NCBI GenBank assembly: GCA_963724065.1
Contig: CAVRTB010000004.1
Span: 62,001-126,000, forward strand
Reading direction: 5' to 3'
Source: DASRIA01 sp963724065
Lineage (GTDB): Bacteria > Actinomycetota > Thermoleophilia > Solirubrobacterales > JBBDJG01
DNA length: 64,000 bases
The notes below the pieces were generated by a model. The model searched no databases, was not told the origin of the DNA, and saw only the letters and a program-made list of their open reading frames with translations. Numbering within the stretch: the stretch's first letter is position 1; every line of letters begins with the position of its first letter. A program made the translations under genes and the position numbers. Below, piece after piece: positions 31,559 through 40,554 of the stretch.

Positions 31559-34365
31559 CGGTTCCTCCCGTGCTTGCGCGGGCCCTTGCGCTGGCGCGCC
31601 GCGCGCTGCTTCTTGCGCTCTGCGCGCTCGGCGCGCAGTTGCGCGGTGCGTTCGGCATCGGCGCCCGAGCCAACCGGCGCGGCCGCTTCCTCGAGTTCGA
31701 TCTGTTCCACATCACGATCCGCGCCGTTCACGTCGGCCTCCACGTCATCGAGCGCGCGCGCCTCGACCGGCTCGGGGGTCCGCCGGCGTGCCCGCGTCGC
31801 CGGCTGCTCGTCAGCAGCTACCTCGCGCCCCGCGATCGTGACCGGGTACGCGGGAACGTGTCCGAGCTCCCGGATGATCCGGCGCCTTCGCTCGCGATAG
31901 CCGGGCTCGCGCTCCTTCCATTCCGTCAGCACGGGCGCGGCGATGAATATCGACGAGTACGTACCGGACACGATTCCGACCAGTAGCGCGAAAGCGAAGT
32001 CCTTCAAGGTCTCACCGCCGAACAGCAGCAGCGCCGAGACACCCATGAGGGTCGACAGCGAGGTCACCAGCGAGCGGGTCAGAACGTCGCTCATCGAGCG
32101 GTTGACGATCTGCGTGAAGGCGGCGCGCGGCATCCGCGGCGCGTTCTCGCGGATGCGGTCGAAAACGATCACCACGTCGTACAACGAGTATCCGAGGATG
32201 GTCAGAATCGCCGCGACCGTCGACGTTGTCACCTCCCGGCCCGTGAGGGAGTACACGCCTGCCGTGATCAGCAGGTCGTGCACGAGGGCGATCATCACCG
32301 GGATCGCGAACTTCGGCTCGAAGCGGAACGCGACGTAGGCCATGATCAGCAGCAGCGAGCACACGATCGCGATCCCCGCACTACGCGCGACCGTTTCACC
32401 GAACGTCGGTCCCACGGACTCGCTCGACACGCCGTCCCGGGTGACGCCGAATTCCTGGTCGAGCAGCCGCTCGACACGCTGCACCCCGCCGGGGCCGAGC
32501 TCCGACGTGGCGATCTGGACGACGTGGTCACCGAGATCCGGGTTCTCGACCTCCTGGATCTTCGCGTCCGCGATGCCCAGCGGGCGCACCGCGTCACGCA
32601 CCTCCTCCACGGTGATGTCGCGCTCGAGGCTCGCCGTCACGCGCGTGCCGCTCTCGAAGTCGATGCCGAAGTCCAGCTGCTTCGTCGACAACGCGAGCGA
32701 GCCGATCAGCAGGATGATTCCCGACATCGCAAAGAACCACTTCGACCTGCCCATGAAGTCGAAGTTCCAGGTCATGTGCCGCTCGCCGGCGCCCAGCATC
32801 GCGGGGCTGCGGAGGATCTTGGACCGTCCCATCGTGCCGAGCACCGCCTGCGTGAAGAGCACGGCGGTGAAAAGCGAGACGAGGGTCCCCACGCCCAAGG
32901 TGAATGCAAAGCCCTTCACGCCCGCCGTTGCAAGCACGAACAGGATGAACGCGGTGATCAACGTCACGACGTTCGCGTCGATGATCGTCGCGATGCCGCG
33001 CTTGTAGCCGGTGGAGATCGCGGACATCGCCGACCTGCCGGCTCGCAATTCCTCCTTTATTCGCTCGAAGATGACGATGTTCGCATCGGCCGCGATCCCG
33101 ATCGTGAGGATCAGCCCGGCGATACCCGGCAGCGTCAGGGTGACCGGGATCAGCTTGATCAGCCCGAAGAACAGGCCGCCGTACATGACCAGGGCGAGTC
33201 CGGCGATCGCACCCAGCAGCCGGTAGAACACGAGCAGGAAGAGGATCACCAGCAAGAAGCCCACTCCACCGGCAAGCAGGCCTTGGTCCAGCGCCTGCTG
33301 TCCGAGCGAAGCGGATACCTGGGTCTCGCTGATCGGCTTGAGGTCGATCGGCAGCGCGCCCGTCTTCAGCACGTCGGCGAGGTCCTGCGCCTCCTGGATC
33401 TTGAAGCCGCCGGAGATCTGGGCGCCCGTGCGGCCGTCGATGCCGTCCGGGTTCTCGCGGTAGTCGATGAAGGGCCGCGACACGACCTCACGGTCCAGCA
33501 CGATCGCGAAGGTCTGGAAGGAGCTCTCGACCGGCTGGCCCGGGATCTGACGCGTCTGGCCGCGTTCCGCGAGCCGGCGCGTCACCTCCTGGAAGTTCTT
33601 GCGCCCGTTGTCCGTGAACCTGAACGTGACGATCGGCTCGTTCGTCGTCGGGTCGGACTCCTGGCGCGGGTCCTTGAGGTCCGTGCCGCGCACCTCGGGG
33701 TTGTCGCGCACGACGAAGTAGCGCTCGAACGGAGCGTCGTCGGGGAGGTTCTCCGGCTTCTCCGCCTTCAGCACCACGGTGCCCGGCGGCACCTGGAGCA
33801 CCTCGAAGCCCTTCGGCACGCGCCCGTCCAGTTCGGCGAGCAGCTCCTTGCGGGAAGAGTCGGGGCCCGCGGCGGGCGTCTTGTTCGCCCTGAACAGGAA
33901 GTACTGGCCCTTGGTCGTGTTGTCGCCGTCGATCTGGGGCGGGCGCTGCGAGGCTCGTTTGACGGCCGAGTAGAGGCCGTTGATCGGGGCGGTCGGGCTC
34001 CCGACGACGCTGCGCTCCCAGTCGTACAGCTGCAGCTGAGCGGTGGTGCCGACCTGCGCCTTCGCACGCTCGAGGTTCTTGACGCCAGGGAGGCCGACGG
34101 AGATCTGGTCGTTGCCCAGGCGCTGGATCTCGGGCTCGGCGACGCCCAGACGGTCGACGCGCTCGCGCATGATCTCGATCGCGCGGTCGATCGCCTCGGG
34201 GGTGACCTCGCTCTGGGGCGTTGGCTCACCCTGGTAGACGAGCTCGACGCCGCCCTTCAGGTCCAGCCCGAGCCTGGTCTCCTTGGTGACGATCACCGCC
34301 ACCGACGCGACCAGGAGGCCCACCGTCAGCAGGATCACGAAGAGGTTGCGCCTGCGCGAGGTCAT
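31555..34365 (-). CDS. secDF: Fused protein-export membrane protein SecDF
   Basis: 936 aa. SecD half: an N-terminal helix, the periplasmic base motif LGLDLKGGVELVYQ near residue 32, and membrane helices with GLILTIGIAADANIVIFERI. SecF half starts near residue 527 (WNFDFMGRSKWFFAMSG) and has LGYSLYDVVIVFDRIREN, the corresponding cation-relay motif. The remaining ~130 residues are a charged, Arg/Lys/Ala-rich cytoplasmic tail (RAERAERKKQRAARQRKG). It uses the proton gradient to pull secreted proteins through SecYEG. YajC is not adjacent. SecD and SecF fused in one chain is a known variant. Confidence 0.96.
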   Translation of the reverse strand: MTSRRRNLFVILLTVGLLVASVAVIVTKETRLGLDLKGGVELVYQGEPTPQSEVTPEAIDRAIEIMRERVDRLGVAEPEIQRLGNDQISVGLPGVKNLERAKAQVGTTAQLQLYDWERSVVGSPTAPINGLYSAVKRASQRPPQIDGDNTTKGQYFLFRANKTPAAGPDSSRKELLAELDGRVPKGFEVLQVPPGTVVLKAEKPENLPDDAPFERYFVVRDNPEVRGTDLKDPRQESDPTTNEPIVTFRFTDNGRKNFQEVTRRLAERGQTRQIPGQPVESSFQTFAIVLDREVVSRPFIDYRENPDGIDGRTGAQISGGFKIQEAQDLADVLKTGALPIDLKPISETQVSASLGQQALDQGLLAGGVGFLLVILFLLVFYRLLGAIAGLALVMYGGLFFGLIKLIPVTLTLPGIAGLILTIGIAADANIVIFERIKEELRAGRSAMSAISTGYKRGIATIIDANVVTLITAFILFVLATAGVKGFAFTLGVGTLVSLFTAVLFTQAVLGTMGRSKILRSPAMLGAGERHMTWNFDFMGRSKWFFAMSGIILLIGSLALSTKQLDFGIDFESGTRVTASLERDITVEEVRDAVRPLGIADAKIQEVENPDLGDHVVQIATSELGPGGVQRVERLLDQEFGVTRDGVSSESVGPTFGETVARSAGIAIVCSLLLIMAYVAFRFEPKFAIPVMIALVHDLLITAGVYSLTGREVTTSTVAAILTILGYSLYDVVIVFDRIRENAPRMPRAAFTQIVNRSMSDVLTRSLVTSLSTLMGVSALLLFGGETLKDFAFALLVGIVSGTYSSIFIAAPVLTEWKEREPGYRERRRRIIRELGHVPAYPVTIAGREVAADEQPATRARRRTPEPVEARALDDVEADVNGADRDVEQIELEEAAAPVGSGADAERTAQLRAERAERKKQRAARQRKGPRKHGRNR

Positions 34366-34417
34366 GAGGTCTCCATCCCCGGCAGGATTCTAGACAGGCG
34401 TAGCGGACCCACGGTCC

Positions 34418-34864
34418 CTATCTCTTGGGCGTCAGCACGAGCAAGAGCCCGCCGTCGTCGTCGTAGGCCGGGAACACATCCGCCGTGGCCTTCGCCGGAA
34501 GGTCCCCCTCCGCCTCCACGTGCACGGTACGTCCCAGCACTCGCACTCCCCACTCCAGGGACGTGCCGATCGGGTCGTCCTCGGACTCGAACTTGAGCCC
34601 GAGCACCTCCGTCACGGGGCGGCCCAGAGTGGCCTCGTCCTTGAGGCCGGTGAGCTCGAAGCTCCCGCGGCCGCAGCCGATGATGCGAGCCTCTGCATCG
34701 CAAACGAAGAAGGCGGCGTCCGGCGCGGGGTAGTAGTCGTCGAGCAGCTCGAACATGAACCCGAACCCGCACTTCTGGCAACCGCGCGGCTTTCCGGAGA
34801 ACCCGGCCGTACGGTCCTGGGAGCTCAGACGGTTTCCGCAATTGGGGCAGATGAAGATGGGCAT
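34418..34864 (-). CDS. Zinc-ribbon plus PAS-like small protein
   Basis: 148 aa. Residues 1-35 form a zinc ribbon CPNCG...CQKCGFGFMFE. The rest (FVCDAEARIIGCGRGSFELT, VTEVLGLKF, GTSLEWGVRVLGRTVHVEAE) has the shape of a PAS sensor domain with a short C-terminal end. Ligand and partner are unknown. It lies between ruvB and secDF, where yajC is usual in many bacteria. A similar arrangement recurs in some Actinomycetota, but this is recollection. Confidence 0.75.
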   Translation of the reverse strand: MPIFICPNCGNRLSSQDRTAGFSGKPRGCQKCGFGFMFELLDDYYPAPDAAFFVCDAEARIIGCGRGSFELTGLKDEATLGRPVTEVLGLKFESEDDPIGTSLEWGVRVLGRTVHVEAEGDLPAKATADVFPAYDDDGGLLLVLTPKR

Positions 34865-34935
34865 CGCACCTCGATGAGAATCGACTTCGGCATCCCTGCC
34901 GCGAATCCTGAGCGCCGGCCTCCAAGACGTCGCCT

Positions 34936-35982
34936 TTAGAAAAGGCTAGCGCCCCGCCCGCCACTTCCCGACGAGTGGTGCGCGAGGCCGAGGTGCTCGT
35001 GGGCCGCGGGAGTGGCGACGCGGCCGCGCGGGGTGCGCTTCAGCAGGCCGCGCTGGAGAAGGTACGGCTCGTACACGTCCTCGATCGTGTCCGGCTCCTC
35101 CCCGACCGCGACGGCGAGGGTCGAGAGGCCCACCGGGCCCCCGTCGAACTTCTCCACGATCACCCTCAGGAGCTCGCGGTCGAGGCGGTCGAGGCCGGCG
35201 ACGTCGACCTCCAGCATCTCGAGCGCGTCGGCCGCGACGACCGCGGTCACGACGCCCGCGGCGTGGACCTCGGCGAAGTCGCGCACCCGGCGCAGGAGGC
35301 GGTTGGCGACGCGCGGGGTGCCGCGCGCGCGGGCAGCGATGGACTCGGCGCCCGCTTCCTCGATCTTCACCTCGAGGATGCCCGCCGAGCGGCAGACGAT
35401 GCGGGCGAGGTCCGCGGGCGGATAGTGCTCGAGGCGATGAACGACCCCGAAGCGCTCCCGCAACGGGGACGTCAGCAGACCGGTGCGCGTGGTCGCGCCG
35501 ATCATCGTGAACGGGGGTAGGTCCAGCGTGACCGTGCGCGCGCCGGCCCCCTGCCCGAGGACGATCGGCAGCTTGCGGTCCTCCATCGCCGGATAGAGAG
35601 TCTCCTCGACCGCGCGCGTGAGGCGATGGATCTCGTCGATGAAGAACACGGAGCCGGGCTCGAGCGCAGTGAGGAACGCGGCCACGTCACCCTTTCGCTC
35701 GAGCGCCGGGCCGGCGGTCTGCACGAGCGGGGCATCGAGCTCGCGCGCGACGATGTGGGCGAGCGAGGTCTTGCCGAGGCCGGGCGGCCCGGCCAGCAGC
35801 ACGTGGTCGAGGGCCTCGCCGCGGCGGCGCGCCGCCTCGATGAAGAGGCCGAGCTGGCGCTTGACCTGCTCCTGGCCGACGAACTCGTCGAGCGCCTGCG
35901 GGCGCAGCGAGCGGTCGATCTCCTCCTCGCCGGTCCTGGCGCCCGGGACCTGGATGCTGACCTCGCCTGGCGGCGCGGTCAT
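34936..35982 (-). CDS. ruvB: Holliday junction branch-migration helicase RuvB
   Basis: 348 aa. AAA+ motor: Walker A GPPGLGKTSLAHI, Walker B FFIDEIHRL, sensor GATTRTGLLTSPLRERFG, arginine finger area and winged-helix C-terminus (LLQRGLLKRTPRGRVAT). RuvA and RuvC precede it in one operon, and the ATG overlaps the ruvA stop. It drives branch migration of recombination junctions with RuvA. Confidence 0.98.
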   Translation of the reverse strand: MTAPPGEVSIQVPGARTGEEEIDRSLRPQALDEFVGQEQVKRQLGLFIEAARRRGEALDHVLLAGPPGLGKTSLAHIVARELDAPLVQTAGPALERKGDVAAFLTALEPGSVFFIDEIHRLTRAVEETLYPAMEDRKLPIVLGQGAGARTVTLDLPPFTMIGATTRTGLLTSPLRERFGVVHRLEHYPPADLARIVCRSAGILEVKIEEAGAESIAARARGTPRVANRLLRRVRDFAEVHAAGVVTAVVAADALEMLEVDVAGLDRLDRELLRVIVEKFDGGPVGLSTLAVAVGEEPDTIEDVYEPYLLQRGLLKRTPRGRVATPAAHEHLGLAHHSSGSGGRGASLF

Positions 35983-36578
35983 GCGGCCTTCACGGCGGTG
36001 CGCAGCGCGGCGGCGATCAGGTCCTCCGGCTGCGGGTCCTCACCCGCTGCTGCGGCAGCCTCGTCGAGCATCGACTCGGCCTCCGACGGCTCGTACCCGA
36101 GACCGACGAGCCCCTCGCGCGCGAGCACCCGGGCGCTCGCCTGGGACGGCACGGCCGCGGGCTGGGCAGCAAGCTCACCCGCGATTCGCTCGCGCAACTC
36201 GACGATCACGCGCTCGGCCGTCTTGCGGCCGATCCCGGGCACGACCTGGAAGCGCTTCACGTCGCCGGAGGCGATCGCCACGCGCGTGTCGGCGACGGTC
36301 GAGCCCGACAGCACGGCAAGCGCCATCTTGGGCCCGACCCCGGCGACCGAGATCAGGTTGAGGAAAAGCTCGCGCTCCTCGGCTGCCGCGAAGCCGTACA
36401 GGTGGGCGCCGTCCTCACGAAGGATCAGGTGGGTGTGCACGGTCGCCGGCTTGCCGGCGGCCGGCAGCTTCGCGAGCGTGTGCGCCGAGGCGTTCACGCG
36501 GAACCCCACGCCGCCGCATTCGACGACGGCATGGTCGACTGCGCGGACCAGCAATTTGCCCGAAAGGGAGGCGATCAT
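35979..36578 (-). CDS. ruvA: Holliday junction binding protein RuvA
   Basis: 199 aa from ATG at 36578 (MIASLSGKLLVRA); the open frame continues upstream as a shadow. The helix-hairpin-helix segments VAGVGPKMALAVLS and VPGIGRKTAERVIVEL and the C-terminal RuvB-binding domain (GLVGLGYEPSEAESML; ALRTAVKA) are in place. It grips four-way junctions and loads RuvB. Confidence 0.97.
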   Translation of the reverse strand: MIASLSGKLLVRAVDHAVVECGGVGFRVNASAHTLAKLPAAGKPATVHTHLILREDGAHLYGFAAAEERELFLNLISVAGVGPKMALAVLSGSTVADTRVAIASGDVKRFQVVPGIGRKTAERVIVELRERIAGELAAQPAAVPSQASARVLAREGLVGLGYEPSEAESMLDEAAAAAGEDPQPEDLIAAALRTAVKAA

Positions 36579-36595
36579 GTGTTCGGATTCTGCGC

Positions 36596-37138
36596 CTAAC
36601 CCCGGACGCCTCCCTGGATCGGTTGGCGGTTCGCCGTTCCCAGTTCGCCGGCCGCTGCCCTGAACGAATGGCAGATCGCCAGCGCGAGCGCGTCGGCCGC
36701 ATGATCCGACGCGGGCGGGGCGGGCAGCGACAGCAGCGCGCCGACCATTCGCTGGACCTGCTCCTTGCCGGCCGCGCCGCTCCCACAGACCGCGAGCTTG
36801 ACGGCCTGGGGCGTATAGGAGAAGCACGGAACGTCGCGCCCGCCCGCGGCGGCCAGCACGGCGCCGCGGGCCTGTCCGACCGCGAACGCGCTGCGCACAT
36901 TGCGGCCGAAGTAGATCTCCTCGATCGCGAGGGCCTGCGGGCGGTGCTCGTCGAGCAGGTCGGCCAGGCGTGACGCGATCGCCGCGAGTCGCTGCTCGGG
37001 GGGACTGCTGGGGGCGGTCGAGATCACGCCGCCGCAAAGCGCCGTCAGGCGCTGCCCGGCCGACTCGACCACGCCGAACCCGGTGGACGCGGTCCCAGGG
37101 TCAATCCCGAGAATTCGAAATGGGGCCGGCGCCTTCAC
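36596..37138 (-). CDS. ruvC: Holliday junction resolvase RuvC
   Basis: 180 aa. RNase H-fold catalytic acids: ILGIDPGTASTGFGVVE, LAIEEIYFG, and PPASDHAADALALAICH near the end. The tail GTANRQPIQGGV is an add-on encoded by a G/T-rich segment that resembles one inside recJ. It cuts junctions processed by RuvAB. The start overlaps the tail of the TetR gene by 38 bp. Confidence 0.96.
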   Translation of the reverse strand: MKAPAPFRILGIDPGTASTGFGVVESAGQRLTALCGGVISTAPSSPPEQRLAAIASRLADLLDEHRPQALAIEEIYFGRNVRSAFAVGQARGAVLAAAGGRDVPCFSYTPQAVKLAVCGSGAAGKEQVQRMVGALLSLPAPPASDHAADALALAICHSFRAAAGELGTANRQPIQGGVRG

Positions 37139-37820
37139 GTGACGCAGTTTCTGCGTCGACGCGGACGTTCCCCCCGAGCTGCAGCTCCCAGCGCGCGCCG
37201 TCCTGCATGCGCCCCAGGCCGAGCCACATGAAGCCGAGCATGGAGGTGATCAGCTCCTCGCGCGGCACCTCGGGATGACGCAGCCACCACTCTGCGAGCG
37301 CGTACCAGCCTCCCACCATCATCTCTGCGAGCTGCTCGGTCTGGCGGCGGCTCTGGCCGGCGCGGGTCTCGGGCGGCTCCATCTCCATCACGTCGGCCAT
37401 CGCGGTCACGGCGCTGCGGCGCAGCGCCTCCTGGCGCTCGGAGATCTCCGGATCGGTGACGTCGCGCCCGAACATGTGAAACGCGTGGGGGTGCTCATGC
37501 GCGTATGCGAACCCCGCCGCCGCGGCGTTCTCCATCCGCAATGGGCCCTCCATGCCCGGCGCCGACGCCGCCCTCACGATGTGGCCCACCATCTCGGAGG
37601 CCGCGGCGTTCATCAGCTCGAGGTAAAGCTCCTGCTTGCTCGCGAAGTGCTCGTAGATGAGGGCCTTGGAGATGCCCGCGGCGGCCGCGACGTCGTCGAT
37701 GCGCACATGCTCGTATCCGCGATCGCCGAAGACCTCGTTCGCCGCCACAAGGATGCTCCGGCGCCGCTGCTCCGCGCTCAGCCGGCGCCGCGGCCGGGGC
37801 TCGGAGGCGTGCCCCATCAT
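37101..37820 (-). CDS. TetR/AcrR-family transcriptional regulator
   Basis: 239 aa. N-terminal HTH: RRSILVAANEVFGDRGYEHV and IDDVAAAAGISKALIYEHFA. The C-terminal ligand domain has a helical ~150 aa with GPLRMENAAAAGFAYAHEHP. It lies between yebC and ruvC, overlaps ruvC and touches yebC (5 bp gap), an uncommon place for a TetR regulator. Target and ligand are unknown. Start is at 37820; an adjacent second ATG is possible. Confidence 0.9.
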   Translation of the reverse strand: MMGHASEPRPRRRLSAEQRRRSILVAANEVFGDRGYEHVRIDDVAAAAGISKALIYEHFASKQELYLELMNAAASEMVGHIVRAASAPGMEGPLRMENAAAAGFAYAHEHPHAFHMFGRDVTDPEISERQEALRRSAVTAMADVMEMEPPETRAGQSRRQTEQLAEMMVGGWYALAEWWLRHPEVPREELITSMLGFMWLGLGRMQDGARWELQLGGNVRVDAETASREGAGPISNSRD

Positions 37821-37825
37821 TCCGC

Positions 37826-38575
37826 TCAAGCGGCGGCCTCCTCGAGGACCTCGGCGCGCATGTCGAAGTTGGCGTGGACCTGGTCGACATCGTCCTGCTC
37901 GTCGAGCGCATCGAGAAGCTTCAACAGCTTGCGCGCGTTCCCGGCCTCGACCTCGACGGTCGTCTTCGGGAGCATCGACTGTTCGGTGGACTGCACCTCC
38001 ACGCCGGCCTGCGCGAGCGCATCGTGGACGGCCCGCAGGTCGGCTGCCTCGCACACGATCCGAATGGAGTCGCCGTCGGCGGCGAGGTCCTCTGCGCCCG
38101 CGTCGATCGCGGGCATCAGGTCCTCCTCGCCGTAGCGGCCGGCGTCGACCAGCACGACCCCTTTCTTCTCGAACATCCACGCCACCGACCCCGGCTCCCC
38201 GAGGCTCGCGTCCGCGCGCGAGAAGATGTGGCGGACGTCGGCCGCGGTGCGGTTGCGGTTGTCGGTCAGGCACTCGATCAGGATCGCCACGCCGCCCGGC
38301 CCGTACCCCTCATAGGTGACCGCTTCGATCGCCGCCGCGTCCGCCCCGGCACCAGTGCCCTTGGCGATCGCACGCTCGATGTTCTCCTTGGGCATGCGCA
38401 GGGCCTTCGCCTTCTCGACCGCGTTCCCGAGCGAGGCATTGCCCTCGGGGTCGCCCCCGCCGTCGCGCGCCGCGACCGTGATCGCGCGCGCCAGCTTCGT
38501 GAAGAGCTGCCCGCGCTTGGCGTCCGCGGCGCCCTTCTTGCGCTTGATCTGCGCCCATTTGGAATGCCCCGCCAT
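37826..38575 (-). CDS. yebC: YebC/PmpR-family protein
   Basis: 249 aa. The N-terminus MAGHSKWAQIKRKKGAADAK and YEGYGPGGVAILIECLTDN are hallmarks, with FEKKGVVLVD and the ending TTVEVEAGNARKLLKLLDAL. Family members act in translation of polyproline stretches or as DNA-binding regulators. It starts the yebC-tetR-ruvCAB string. Confidence 0.96.
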   Translation of the reverse strand: MAGHSKWAQIKRKKGAADAKRGQLFTKLARAITVAARDGGGDPEGNASLGNAVEKAKALRMPKENIERAIAKGTGAGADAAAIEAVTYEGYGPGGVAILIECLTDNRNRTAADVRHIFSRADASLGEPGSVAWMFEKKGVVLVDAGRYGEEDLMPAIDAGAEDLAADGDSIRIVCEAADLRAVHDALAQAGVEVQSTEQSMLPKTTVEVEAGNARKLLKLLDALDEQDDVDQVHANFDMRAEVLEEAAA

Positions 38576-38618
38576 GCCCGGAGGATTCTAGGAGGCGCCC
38601 CGAATGGGCGCGACCGCG

Positions 38619-39668
38619 CTACTCCCAGCGAAAGCCGATGTCGCTCGGACGCGGCTCGAGCGGGCTGCCGGGGAGGCCGTCGGGTGGATCGTTGAGGTTG
38701 TAGCCGCCCGGCGCCACGTCGTTCGGGGTGTCCGGGTGGAAGAGCGACGCGAGGTACTGGATGTGACCGCGGCCGGGGCCGAGCTCGAACTGGCCGCCGC
38801 CATACGCTCCGATCCCGCGCTCGCCGAGGTAGTCGTACGCGTCCGTCAACGCTCTCACGCTGCCGAAGCGCGAAGGCTTCACGTTTACCATCCGCGGCGG
38901 CCAGGGCAGCGCCTCGATGTCCGCGATCGAGTGGATCGGCGCGTCCCACGTGAGCCGGTCCCTGAGGGGCTCGAGCACCGGGCGTGTCTCGTCAGTGACG
39001 CCCGGGTCCTCGATCCAGGCGGCCGGGAATGCCTCCGCCACCCGCCGGTAGAGCGCGGGGTCCGCCGGGTTGTCGACCACCGTCCCGACGTAGAAGCTCT
39101 TCAGGTCGACCGAGTCGACCGCGCCCGTCTCGACGAGCTGCGCGATCAGATCATCGCTCCATTCGGGCGTCGGGTCGAGCTTGAACCGCAGTCCCGGGTA
39201 GCGGTCCAGCCGCTTGCGCACAGGCTCGAGCGTGGGCGGCTCGCCGAGCCGCAGCGAGACGACGAAGGTGACGGGCCGCAGCTCGCGGCCGAGCGCCTGC
39301 GCCAGCGTCGCTCCCCGCTGTCGCAAGGCGAGATCGAGCGCGGCGCTCTCGAACGCCCACCGGCGGTAGAGGCGCGAAACGTCGCGGACCGGCTCCGCCG
39401 GGAACAGGTCGAGCGCGCCGACGTGCTCGAAGAACGATCCGAGCGTCCACGACCCGGCCAGATCCTGGACCGGTCCGGCCTCTTGGAGCGCGACGTGGTC
39501 GAGCGCGTCGTAGGTGACGTCCTCGCCGACGCCCTCGTGACCACCGCCGCGCATGTGGATCACGGTCGCGGCGCGCGTGAAGTCACTCGAGACGGCCTGC
39601 TCGAGCGGCTCGAGGTCGTAGCCCTCCACCTCCAGCGGGATGCCGGCCAGCTTCTCGTAGGTGCTCAT
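38619..39668 (-). CDS. Enolase-superfamily (mandelate racemase-like) protein linked to the polyamine transporter
   Basis: 349 aa. Barrel motifs: FKLDPTPEW, VDLKSFYVG, WIEDPG and VNVKPSRFGS contain the Lys/Asp/Glu metal and base residues of the superfamily, spread at the ends of barrel strands. The N-terminal capping domain (HMRGGGHEGVGEDVTY) is present. Reaction unknown: racemase, dehydratase or dipeptide epimerase are open. The ATG lies 4 nt after potC, so it is the last gene of the transporter operon, but polyamine relevance is unclear. Confidence 0.8.
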   Translation of the reverse strand: MSTYEKLAGIPLEVEGYDLEPLEQAVSSDFTRAATVIHMRGGGHEGVGEDVTYDALDHVALQEAGPVQDLAGSWTLGSFFEHVGALDLFPAEPVRDVSRLYRRWAFESAALDLALRQRGATLAQALGRELRPVTFVVSLRLGEPPTLEPVRKRLDRYPGLRFKLDPTPEWSDDLIAQLVETGAVDSVDLKSFYVGTVVDNPADPALYRRVAEAFPAAWIEDPGVTDETRPVLEPLRDRLTWDAPIHSIADIEALPWPPRMVNVKPSRFGSVRALTDAYDYLGERGIGAYGGGQFELGPGRGHIQYLASLFHPDTPNDVAPGGYNLNDPPDGLPGSPLEPRPSDIGFRWE

Positions 39669-39672
39669 CGGC

Positions 39673-40554
39673 TCACGGGACCGGCTCCGGGCGCATCTCG
39701 GACATGCGCGCGGCGCGCCGTTGCTGGACCACCGTCACGAGCATCAGGACGAGCGTCACGACGAAGATCATCGTCGCGATGATGTTGATCTGCGGAGGAA
39801 TCGAGACCCGCGCCGCGCCCCACACGAACAGCGGGAACGTCACGGTCGAGCCGGAATTGAAGTTCGTGATCACGAAATCGTCGACAGAGAGCGCGAACGT
39901 GAGCAGCGCCGCGGCCAGGACGCCGGGCGCGATCAGGGGGAGCGTGACGCGCGCAAACGTCTGCAATCCGTTTGCGCCCAGATCCTGGGCCGCCTCCTCG
40001 AGATGGCGGTCGAACCCGATCAGCCTGGACCTGACCGTCACGACCACGAAGCTGATGCTGAACATGATGTGCGCGATCAGGATCGTGGTGAAGCCGGTCT
40101 CGAACACGTTGACCGAAAGGAACAGAGACAGCAGTGACGCACCCAGCACGACCTCCGGCGTCGCCAGCGGGATGAAGATGAACAGGTTCGTGGCGCCGCG
40201 CCCCCGGAACTGGTAGCGGACCAGCGCGAGCGCCATCATCGTGCCGAGGATCGTCGCGACGATCGTCGCGAGCGCCGCGATCTTGAGGGAGTTCACCATC
40301 GCCTCCGCGAGGCCCGGCACGCCGAAGGGGTCCTTCCAGTGCGCGAGCGTGAACCCCTGCCACGTGTAGTTGAAGCGGCTCTGCGTGTCGTTGAACGAGA
40401 ACACGACGATCACCGCGATCGGCAGCAGCAGGTAGATCAGGGCGAGGGCCGCGTAGAAGTTGAGCGACTGGTTCAGCACTCCCCGCCCGAAGGCGAGCGC
40501 GCGGGGACGGCGCACCGCGCGCACTTCTCCCCGCGTGACGGTCGCCGCCTCCAT
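39673..40554 (-). CDS. potC: ABC transporter permease, spermidine/putrescine type (PotC-like)
   Basis: 293 aa from ATG at 40554, sharing a base with the potB stop. About six hydrophobic helices; the inner-loop EAA motif is LEEAAQDLGANGLQTFARVTLPLI. The helix pattern and NDTQSRFNYTWQGFTL loop resemble PotC. It pairs with PotB to form the membrane channel. Confidence 0.93.
   Translation of the reverse strand: MEAATVTRGEVRAVRRPRALAFGRGVLNQSLNFYAALALIYLLLPIAVIVVFSFNDTQSRFNYTWQGFTLAHWKDPFGVPGLAEAMVNSLKIAALATIVATILGTMMALALVRYQFRGRGATNLFIFIPLATPEVVLGASLLSLFLSVNVFETGFTTILIAHIMFSISFVVVTVRSRLIGFDRHLEEAAQDLGANGLQTFARVTLPLIAPGVLAAALLTFALSVDDFVITNFNSGSTVTFPLFVWGAARVSIPPQINIIATMIFVVTLVLMLVTVVQQRRAARMSEMRPEPVP

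Noticed and set aside
34278..34596. Plus-strand frame of 772 codons opposite secDF
   Set aside because: High-GC antisense shadow; secDF has all domain motifs on the minus strand and the opposing frame has none.
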